This document shows positions 22,927-34,900 of a stretch of DNA of 64,000 nucleotides, in pieces. The notes under the pieces are model-generated. The model was not told the DNA's origin and ran no database searches. It worked only from the letters and a program-made list of their open reading frames with translations. Positions within the stretch are counted from its first letter, which is position 1; each line of letters opens with the position of its first letter. The position numbers and the translations under genes are program-made. Origin of the DNA: Gyrodactylus bullatarudis. Taxonomy: Eukaryota > Platyhelminthes > Monogenea > Gyrodactylidea > Gyrodactylidae. Location: assembly GCA_012064415.1 (NCBI GenBank), contig SSNU01000086.1:279441-343440 (forward strand), in the 5' to 3' direction.

Positions 22927-25900
22927 TCATAAACTAAATAGGTCCAAGCAATTATCAAATTGTCTGTCAAAATATTCAGGATTGAACTTCCATCCAGCCT
23001 CTTTTGTATTTCCACTGTTGAAAGGGGAGAACCATCTCGGAATATTCTGAAATAAATATTACTTTAGTAATCATAATGATACACGTTTAAATTATGAATT
23101 GCAAGAATGGTTCTCATCTCCAGAAGAGTTGTTGATCAGAACTGACCGAATTTTTTTCTTCATTTCCTCAAGTCATCCAAATGTATCAAGAATTCCTAAA
23201 GACATTTAACCAAATTCAAAAAAGTATACTCAAAAGTAGTGTGCTTAACTGTGGAAAAATTCAGAATTAAAAAAGTTTATTCAATTGACTTGAAAAGATA
23301 GTTTGATTCAATTACAAATATCTACAGAATAGATAAAATTTGTCAATGCAATCCCCTGATATCTATTGGACTAGAAGATGGCCATTTTTCGATTCCAAAT
23401 AGCCTCTTTTACATTGATAACTTGTGAACTAGAAATTCTTGCGTTGAATAAAAATCATACTTTTTTGATCATTGTATTCGCATTCGGAATCATCATTGTA
23501 AATTGTAAAATCCAATCGGCTAACTCTCTCTCTTTCTCTTTACCTCTCATGAAATCCCCTTGAAGCAAATTCCTCTAGATGGAATCAATGGAAATATCGA
23601 AAAGAAGAGGGAGCAATTCCTCTAATAGAATTTAGTCATTATCCTCTTTTTATTACGTGAGGAGATTGTGGTAAACAGAATTATTTCCTCATTGGAAACA
23701 AAAAAATAAATAAATTTTGTCAATACACTCTTCATCTATATATTAAGCGAAGAGACATTCCTTTTTCGCATTAGAATAAGAAGGAAATCGAAATTTTTCA
23801 ATCATTCGAGTAAAAGATATGTTAAATTATTCCTCTCTTGAAAATTTCTACCTACTTTGGCAAATCTATTTCGAATATCAGCCGTTTTAAGATTGAAAAT
23901 GTCCATCAATTGTGCTTGAGTAAATCAGAGGCTTTATTGCTTGAACTTTTTATAGAATTTAGTCATTTTTGTTGATTTCAAGGTGTGAGAAGGATATTTT
24001 TTCAGGATCCCCAATAGACAAGGAAAATAATTATTATTTTGAGAAAAAAACTGTCATTTTCAAATGATCTTGGATCATTCTAATTTATCAATTTCCAAAA
24101 ATAGACTTTCACACATAAATTGAGTGTTTTCTAAAATCTCTACGGCCATTCTTGGCCTTCTTGTCTATTGGTGATCCAGATAAATAACTTTTGATCCCTC
24201 TCATACCTTGATATCAACAAAAATTTTCAATTCAGTTTAAAAAATTGTAAAAAACTACGCCAGCTTCTAATTTGAAACGCCTCTAAATTTTTCTAAAAAA
24301 ATTTTTTCGAATCAAGCTTATCAGAAGAAGCGTAAACGTTCATAATTTTAATAATTTCGTCCTCTCAGGTCGGAATTTGAACCTTGGAGTTCTCGCATTG
24401 TAGTCCAACATCCTGAATCCGAGTTGCATTCATTACAAAATAGCACGAACCTGAGGGATTTATTACTTAACCCTAGAATGACATTTGGGGGTCTTTAACG
24501 CCCCCATTTGTATTAAAACTCCCATAAGGAAAAATTAAAATGTCGTTCTAGGGTTAAGCACTTAGAACGAACGAATTGTACAGAAATTTGTACTTCTCTA
24601 TGAATATAAAAGCCGATGTAGTAGTCTGAGGAGATCCAGTAAAATAAATGCTTGACTTTTAATTCTTCCTTCATCGCCACAAAATATTTTTGAACATATT
24701 TTAGACTACTTTGCGCAAAATATATTCATAGAAAGAAAAAACGTTAAAATTTCTATAATTGACTCTATTTCTATTCTATTTATCATTTGACTCATTTGAT
24801 TGAAAAATTGTTTTAAATTACAGTAAAAATTTCTATTCAAACATCTTATTTTTATTGAAACACGAATATTTACCCCCTAATTAAGTATTATTTGTGTCGA
24901 CCTATCTAAATGTTAAAATAGAAGTAAAGATATATTAACACCAAATGCACATTTCTTAAAGGATCATCAGTGTGTGATTGGGTTTGTATTGATTGATAAA
25001 GAATTTCTCCTTTACCCATACATCTATGCTATCACCCCCAGGGTTTTTTGTATAAAACGGGAAAATTTGAAATTAAAGCTGCGTGGTTTTCCTGCTTAAG
25101 ATGTCTAGTAACCGCGGTATCCTTATGTAGATGATCATTGGATCTTGTAGAAGATTTCCTTAATAGTTCTTCCAATGTACGAAGCTCCACAATCACACTA
25201 GAATTGATAAACTAATAGAGTCTTCTCTTCAGGTTTGAGTAAATCCTTATGAATTAAACTGAACAATCTCTGTGTTTTAAATACAATTGTATATTATTAT
25301 AATTTTGATCTATGAGATTATTAAGTCTTTTTCTTATATCATTACTGAAACCATCTCCTTTGAAGTTAAGCTTCATGAAAATAGTAATTTTATCCACCTC
25401 TTCTGTTTCGAAAACCTCATCTCTAACCATAGGTTGATTGATGAATTTGTCCACAAATTTGGCCGGATAACCATTTTTCATCAAACATGACTTCGAATTC
25501 TCTATTTCATTTGTCCATTCCTCAGGACTTGCGATTCTTCTTATCCTCTTCCCTAGACCAATTACTAAGCTAATTTTATGAGATATAGGAAAAATGAAAT
25601 TGAAGACAAAGCAGGAAAACCACGCAGCTTTAATTTCAAATTTTCCCGTTTTATACAAAAAACCCTGGGGGTGATAGCATAGATGTATGGGTAAAGGAGA
25701 AATTCTTTATCAATCAATACAAACCCAATCTATGTGTTCACAAAAAAACTATTCCTATAATCTTCAACTACCTTGGCCTATATGAGCTTATTCACTTTTC
25801 TCTCCATTGTTGCTATTTACTGAAGAGTTTTGGTGTTTTTTTCAGCTTGTATTTATTCTTAATTCTTAAACTTTTACTATTTCTTTCACATTTGTAAATT

Positions 25901-28900
25901 ATTATTATCATTCAATTATTTAACTCTTACCATTTTTAAAGTCATAGCACTGATGATGATATGAAATGTGCATTTGGTGTTTACTTCTATTTTAATATGA
26001 TTTTAAGTGGATTTTCGGACGTATTTGAGAATTTACGTGAAATTTAATCAGAAATATCTTAATGTATAGAAATCACTTGCTGTATTCTGATTGGTCGAAA
26101 TAATACTTAATTAGGGGGTAAATATTCGTGTTTCAATAAAAATAAGATGTTTCAATAGAAATATTTTTACTGTAAGACGCGAAAAATGAGAAAAAAATTC
26201 TTAGCTCGGAATCGGTGCTGAAAATGTTGGAATTAAGAATCTTAATTTGAGATTATGAGACACTTCCATTTTGAGGAATAAAAGGATTTTTCAGAGTAAC
26301 AACCTGTTAGAAACAAGGCATTCAAAAGAGGATTGTTTAGCGAGAATTATAAAATATAGATTATGTGAAATTGTTTGGACCTGAGAGAATTTCTGACTTA
26401 GTTGAAAAAATTTTCAACGATAAAAAAACTTTAAAACCCGATTAGGAATTGAATAATGATTACACAGTCTTACAGGGAAAAATCCTACTCAATGATATTT
26501 TCCACTTTAGTTGAGAATTAATCGCTGATTTCAGATATGTGCTCCTTCTAAAAATTCCACAATAGAGTTTTCGAATTATTCGGGAAAAACTGAAAACCCG
26601 ACTTGCAGTGCTTTGCCTTTCAATAGAGAAAAATATCGATGAGATAGAAAGACAGAAATTACATCATCTTGTTCAGGAATAAATTCTTACAGTAAAAATA
26701 TTTACTTTACTCTCTTAGTTTCTGAGCTTTTCAAAGTCAAATTTGAAAATTTACCTACATTTATTTCGAAAATCAACTTTAATTTTATGCCTTTTAAAAC
26801 ATTTTGTAGGTAAGAAATCTACCTCGATTAGAGTCGTAGTAAAGGCATACAATTGAGTTGAAGTTGAAGGATTTTTGAAATAAATGTAGGTAAATTTTCA
26901 AATTTGACTTTGAAAAGCTCAGAAACTAAGAGAGTCAAGGGAAACTTTTCTTCGACTTTTTTGTTAAGAATTTATTCATGAACAAGATGATGTAATTTCT
27001 GTCTTTCTATCTCATCGTTATTTTTCTCTATTGAAAGGCAAAGCACTGCAAGCCGGGTTTTCAGTTTTTCCCGAATAATTCGAAAACTCTATTGTGGAAT
27101 TTTTAGAAGGAGCACATATCTGAAATCAGCGATTAATTCTCAACTAAAGTGGAAAATATCATTGAGTAGAAAAAAATTAAGTCCTATTTGTAAGACCTGT
27201 GTTATTTAATTAATTTAAAATTTTAAAAGCTGATTTTTTAAATTTCAATTTGTTTGAATTTAGATGGATTAGTCATTCAATCAGTTCATAAAACCTTGTT
27301 GGAGGTTAAGAAAAATATGTAAATCAATCTCTACTAGACAAAAACATTTCTCGTTTTCTCTTGATCGACAATTTTGAAAAATTTTAGATTTTTAAACTCG
27401 AATGCATTTTTAGGGGGAAGCATTTTCGAGACATGATCTTTATTCGATTTCCACTCATTGTCTAGACATGCAACGTGGATGGATTAAGTTTATCCAGTAT
27501 TTGAGTACGATTTCTTCTCATAGAGGTTCAGTAAAAAATCATTAAATAAATATTGCGTAGTTGCCCACTTAAAGGACTCCTCGTTCTCTCTTTACAATTT
27601 CGATTAGGAAAGGAATAATGGACTCGCTTATAGATCATCCTTAATTAAAATCATTATATATAGTCAAGTAATAACTGTATTAACATCAATAAAGGATAAA
27701 GGATTATTATGACCAGACGAGGGCTATGCGTGGAAATGGGAAATTTTTAAAAGAGATATAATTACTTCTCTTATAGCCATAAAGAGATAGATAGAAAGTT
27801 ATATAAAACTATGGCAAATAATAGGAAATAAGGGCACTATGGTGATGTCTAATAGATACACTACATCTATCCAAAAGAATGAAATTTTTCTTTCTTTACC
27901 ACGTCGTGGATCATATAAATGAACAAGCGTAGAAAAAAGACTTTATCCCGATAGAAGTAGAGTGTTCCAAAAGAGAACAAAAGAATTATTCCACTTTGCA
28001 AAATCTGGTATTTGATTCGAGGAAAGGACTTGATCTCTCAAAGAAAGTTTCATAAAACCCAAAATTCAACTATGAAAATATTAAATTATTCAACCGAAAA
28101 TATTACAATTGCAAGCTCATATTTTCAGCTTAATTTAAACATTAATTAATCCAGAAGTCAGCCAAACTAACTGATTAATAATCAGTGATTATAATAGAGT
28201 TATAAGGGTTCGAAAATATTGAAAAATGGACGTATGTCCATCGGCACTGGAAAGATTAAAAACTATTCGATTATTAGAAAAATTCTCTATTTTCCCATCA
28301 GCAATTCGTTTTAATTACTTTAATTAATAATTAATTTTACTTAATTTTTATTTTCTATTTAATGATTCCCGATGGTCAGGTCAATTTCACTAACTAACCC
28401 AGTGGTTCATGTATGGGACAGGTAACTTTCTCAAGCCATTATTCTGATATAAAAAACTGAAAATAATTATAATTTATTCACCCCCAAAGAAGAACTAATA
28501 TTCTTTCGAATGAACTATGACTTATCAAGCTACATTATTTTATTGAGAAGTTATGACAACAAAAAAATGAATGGGTATTGAAAAAATATAAAAAATTCTA
28601 GAAGATTTAAAAACCGTTTATTTGAAAAACTAATCACAGAAAACGAAGAGAAGAAGAAAGTAACTTTTATGAAGATCTGATCACCCAGAAATCATACCTC
28701 GAAATAAAAAGGTGCGGTTTTCAAGGCCTAAAAATGTATTTTTTCGTATTCGGCGTGTTCTCAAACTATACAAAATTTCCAATCTCAGTGATGTACCTTC
28801 TGATTTTTTTCTGATCTCAGTTAATCAAAGTTTAGAGAACTCTTTGAGAATTATAACTGGCTCTATTCATGTAAAATTTTTGATTCAATCCATTCTCTAA

Positions 28901-31900
28901 AAAAATTGGGATTATATTTCATTCTATATAATTCCATATGGAACTAGACATTAATGTTGTTCGATCACAAATTTAGTCGACATTCTTTTTTTTGTATTTT
29001 TGGATTATCCCAGGAAATGTTGATTAGATTAAATGAACTGTAGAGAACGAAATAAGACAAGAAGGAATTATAAAGAGATATTTCGAGGGAAAAAAATAAA
29101 TTCAAAAAAAATGAATCGATTTGCCAGATAAATACAGATTGATCTCAAACCTGAGGATTGAAAGCAGCAAATCTGATATCCTTTAGAGTTTAGAAGAAAA
29201 ATTGTTGTTTAAAAAATACATTTTCCTAGGTATCATTATGATTTTTTCCAAAATGTGCCTCTAGTTACTATATCTGACAAGGAAGGAGAAAAATCAGATT
29301 ATGAAATTTATTGAAAAAAGGTACTCTAAGAACGAACATTGAGCACTGTTTAACGAACTATTGCTCGCTCTTGAGATAGTTTAAAATATCCTTCCTTGAT
29401 CTCTGAAAAATTGCAAAATCCAGGAAAAAATTTACTTATTCTCATATATTTAACAGTAACGACTTTGAAAATTTGTACATAATAAAATAACTATTTCTAA
29501 TTCCTAACAGAGCAAGGATTAGAATATCAAAAATTAGTAAGTTGATATTAGCCAATATCTTGTGAATTCGAAAAAATCTGAAAAAATATACGAATTGGAA
29601 TTTGTAGAGAAAAAAATCTTTTTTCTACGAGATTGTCAAAATAAATTGGAATTATCTTTTTTCGTTTCCGAGATTTTGACGCAAAAAATACCTTGATTTA
29701 TTAATTTTTTTTCTCCACTTAAATCAGGGACATACACCCATAGTATGGGTCCTATTAATTTGGTAATCGTTAGATTCCTCATATTTTCTCCTATTCAACA
29801 GTGACACTTCTGTTTCATATTAAGGTTCATTACCGGAAAAAAATGAAATTATTGTAGTGATAGTGTGAAACTTTGTGCAAATTCGTGTTTTGGCATAAAA
29901 TCAGGATAAAATTTTGGACCATTATTGGCCTACTTGAAAATATGACTATAATAAGAAAAAACTGTTTCAACAGTCAAAATCAGAGGTTAATCAAGACCAT
30001 TTGAAAAATAATTGCAATTTTATCAGCCAGTTTCTAACCAAAAGAAATTCAGTGGAAATTCTACCAAAATTGTAATCAAGATTTATTAGAAAAGCCTATT
30101 TGATTAAAATGAAATTATTATCTATAATTAGAGATATTCCATGTTTTTGCAATTCTCTCTTTGGGATGAACAGTGGATTTGAACACTTTCTAAAGTATAA
30201 ATTAATTAAACTCTATGCATTTATTCTTGAGGTATAGATTGAATTAGATCACGATATCATGCTTGAATATGTATTAAATTTCAAGTACTCATGTTTATTT
30301 TTCTTGTTAGGAAAGTGACAAGAAATCTCTCTTTTTCTGTGCTATGTAATCAAAAAGAGAATACACACAAAATGTTAAGACATTGTCGGGGGAGGGAATG
30401 AAAAGAATAAAAATATGTAATTAAATTTCTCTTTTCAAGATAGGAGTAAGTAAGATCTATCATTAACTTTTATATTAGGATTTTTAGTATAAAATCGACA
30501 CAATAATTATTAATATTAACCCTTTCGATACCAAAGCTAAAGGAGCAAAGTTTCAAGTCTTTTACTGAATTATTGGAAATGCTTTCTTCACTGAGAAATT
30601 TCATGAAAATATTTTCTTTCGCATAATTATAAAAATTAAATGCCACCAATAAGAGAAATTATTTGCAAGTTGATTGTAAAGAACAATCACTGATCTCATT
30701 CAATTTAATTCGAAACAATTTAGATTAGATTTGGTTGCTAATATACCTTGTTCTGAACAAGCTATCCAGCTATTTTGGACATGAACTTTATAATCTTTTA
30801 TAGGTGGTAAGTTTAATAATTTCAGTTAAATGAGATCATGAATTTTGGAATGAAGAAGCTCGAGTACCTTAAGCCTGGCTAGCAAAAATAGATAGCAAAC
30901 GTAGATAGTTTGACATCTATTCCAAAAATATAATCATGAAGAAATTTTTTTAGATCATTGAAAAAAGTTGATTTGAACAAAATGATCTTATATGACAAAG
31001 GGTTTCCTTCTTTGGTTAATTCGTTGATTGCGAATCTAAATATTATCTAGAAATATTATCAAGAAATTTAATCTGACAGTAAGGATTCGTTTAAAAAGTA
31101 TAAGACCGATCAAATTTTCCTCAATCTTGAAAAGCAAGAAGTTTTACTGGATATATTTTATTCTGTTCAAGTGAGGGTTCACTCGTTTCTATGTCCAGAT
31201 AAGAAGGATAACCTTAATTTGAGATTAAAAAGTAGCAAACAAAAAGCTATAGGGTAAACATAGGAAGATTTTCTCAGAAATTAAAAATTCTGACAATTGC
31301 ATTTTGACAGTTCTATACCTTTTTCAGAGCTAGTTGCGAGTTGAGAAGTCTGATTAAAATTTTTTTCAATCTAAAATGAACTTTTTTCATTCTGATTAGC
31401 AAAGGGCCAGAGAAGTAATAGGGGGTTGGGGTGATTATTTTTATAATTTTCAATCTGAATTGAAATAATAAGTTTTAGAATTTGGAAAAATAGTTTTTAT
31501 ACACAGAAAATCTCAGTCTTGTAGTGGCTAAATTCTTATAATAAATTTACTCAGTTCCAGAATAAAATTTAATAAAATTTGGGTCAATACAGTAGCATTC
31601 TCAGTCATTGGTTCCCTTTCGTAAAAGGAAATTAAATCATGTTTAGAATTAAAGTGAAATTTATTACATTACCTGATTTTTCTTCTCTTTGAGAAATGAG
31701 CGTTGTTTATCCTCTAGTTTGTGTTTGATTGTTTCTGCCTCGTCTATAAATGGGAAGAAAAAGATAATGTCCACTAGAAGAAATTATATTTATTTCATCA
31801 TACATCTGTTGGAAAATAGATAATTATATATAATATTTGTAATGTATTATATTTGAGTTGGAATCAAAATTGAATCCAAATACATCAACTCCAGTCATTC

Positions 31901-34900
31901 CTAATCTCAGGATGGTAATGGAGAAAGCATAACTCTCTTTCTATCGAGTTATTATTAATTGATGATCTCCTCTCTATCAGTGGTATAGAATCTATATTAT
32001 ATCAGATTCTTATCTGTATCAGAATTCATTTTATTATTCAAAGGAACATATTTAAAGATAGCAATTAAAAATTCCATTATCTTTCTCAGAATAATCTTTT
32101 TGAGAAGGATTTTCTATTACAATTAATGCATCGCTCATTCATTAAGCACATCGCAGTTCTAGGTAAGGTTCAAAGTTGATGAATTTGGAGGTTTGGACAT
32201 TAAGATGAGAATTTACTTTTTTTACAAAAAAAACACGATATTTTTCGATGATTCGAACCAGTTAAGTACTGATATTTGGGATCAAGATTAGACGAACAAT
32301 TCGAATTTTGCCATAGAGATAGCGAAGATATTACTGTTTCCGAGAAAAGGTTTTGGATAATTTGCTTTCGTGATGATCGAAAAATTCAAATGGTTCGATT
32401 TCCCTCAGTAATGACGAATTTTAGTGAACTTATGCAGGTGACATATTTCATTCCCTTGTCTAATCGAGATCCCAATAAAAAAACTTTTGATTACTCTCTG
32501 ACTTTGAAATCTACAAAAGTTATCAACTCAAAGTCCGAAAGAATGTAAGTTTGGCGCTAACTAGGGATTTGAAATATGCCATAATATCCTTGAAAATTTT
32601 TCTTCAAATCGTAAAAATTGGTCTCATAATCTAGATTCCAAAAAATCTTGATCAAATTCGATTTCTTGATGAAAAAATTGAGAATTTTGTAAAAACCATA
32701 AATTCCCATCTCCATATCAACTAGGTTTAGATAGGGCCAGAAATTCGATCAAACTTATAGTCTAAAGCTTGTCTTCAATTTTTACAAAAAAATTCAATAT
32801 TCCTATAATTTTACAATGGAATGAATTGGAATATTTTGAAATTATGAAAAATCTGACAAAAATTAGACTATCGGTCCAATAGTACTGGAACAAATTTTCA
32901 AAAATTACATTTTTTCAGCATTTGAGTTCAAAACTTTTGTTGATTTCTGCATGAATACTGACATTTTGGATCAACATTAGACAAATATTCTAAAATTGGC
33001 CATAGGAATTCAAAAATTTGTTATTTTTGAAAAAAAAATTTAGATTGGAGGTATTTGCAAAATTAGTCCATAGTACATGCGTTTAATCAGATTTAGTCCA
33101 TAGAACCATTCATTTAATCAGATTTAGTCTATACTTTTCCATACCTACGTGTATTTAATTTTCACATTTAGTCTATGATTAATTTATTTTGTTCAGAACT
33201 AGTCTACATTTGTTCACATTTAGTTTTAGTATTTAGAATTTAGTCAAAAAAAATCTTTTATAGTTCAAATCTAGTATGTTTTTCAAAAATAGTATATTTA
33301 TAAATATAAAAATCTCATAATTTCTCCTCGGATCCTTGTTTACGATGTTTAAGGGAAGGCCTTCCTCTTTTACGTCTGACAGAATATTCCAATAATTTTG
33401 AGGGCATAATGTATTCAATCTCACAAGCTTAAATGTTTATTGAATAAGCTGTTCTGAGCGATTCTGTTAGAAAAGCAGTATGAATGTATGATTTGATATC
33501 CAAGTTCTCATTTAATATGACTGCAAGTAGATGAATACATGGATAGCCAGAAAAACTAATCGGACCACATGAACACCACACTTTTTCAAGATTCACAACA
33601 CGTATGATATCAGAATTGGCCTCTGAATCAACATTGAATAAGTTTAAATTTTTGACGTTCAAAACTTTAAGCTTTCGAGCAGCAATTGATGCGGCCAAGA
33701 AGTAATCGTTAAATTTTGGACAAAATTCTTGTATTGCAGTGTTGTAAAAATTTGACCTTATTTGAAACTTTTCAGAAGTCATCAAGCAAAATTTATGAAT
33801 AGCATGAAATAAATGAAGACTACGTATATCTTTGAGCGCTGAGTTTGCAGACTCAGCCATGTTTGATGTCATAAGTGAGGGCATTTAAGAACATATCCAT
33901 TAGAGTTGTTTTGTTTCACTCGGTATTCTCGGAGAACATTTTGATGGTACAAGGAAACATCGTTTTTGACATTTTCGATTGATTCGTAGCATGTGTTGAA
34001 AACAAAGGTTGACATTTTTTAATGAAGTTATTAGGTTCGAAATGAGTATGTATAATATCCATTGTATATATACATTAAAAGTGAGTTTTCATTTTAACCA
34101 ATGAAACTTTTGTGTAAAATTGACCAATGATGAGAGAACACTCATATTGATGTTTTAAAAATCAAAATTCTGATTCCAGGCTTTTCCACTTTAAAATTTA
34201 GATTTATTTCAAGTGGGAGAATTTTATACAAAGTACCACTTAAATAATAAGAATATTCTTCCCCAATGAAATGTAAGACATACATGAATATGATGTTTGA
34301 TCATTGATGCGGGATAAAAACCAATCGTAAACAAGGATCCGAGGAGAAATTATGAGATTTTTATATTTATAAATATACTATTTTTGAAAAACATACTAGA
34401 TTTGAACTATAAAAGATTTTTTTTGACTAAATTCTAAATACTAAAACTAAATGTGAACAAATGTAGACTAGTTCTGAACAAAATAAATTAATCATAGACT
34501 AAATGTGAAAATTAAATACACGTAGGTATGGAAAAGTATAGACTAAATCTGATTAAATGAATGGTTCTATGGACTAAATCTGATTAAACGCATGTACTAT
34601 GGACTAATTTTGCAAATACCTCTTTAGACTTTTAAATTTCGGTTCATATTCCTTTGTAGTAATTGTAGAATTCAGATGATTCGATAACAAAAACTATCAA
34701 TTTGGCGTATTTTCTAAATTCAAGTCTAATTTTTATTCCTTATGCCTTACTTTGTAATGTTGCCGAATATTTGATGTATTGCATAAATATTGAGGTTTTT
34801 CCTAGCTTTTCTTTATTTTAGCTTTCTCTGTTATCAAAAGATTTGTCCATTTTTGACAATAAAGTACAGCATAATTAGAATCCATTTGTTCTCATACAGA

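Noticed and set aside
32678..32745. Helitron 3' end (CTAG after CATATCAA)
   Set aside because: No terminal hairpin, and other copies end in TTAG rather than CTAG.
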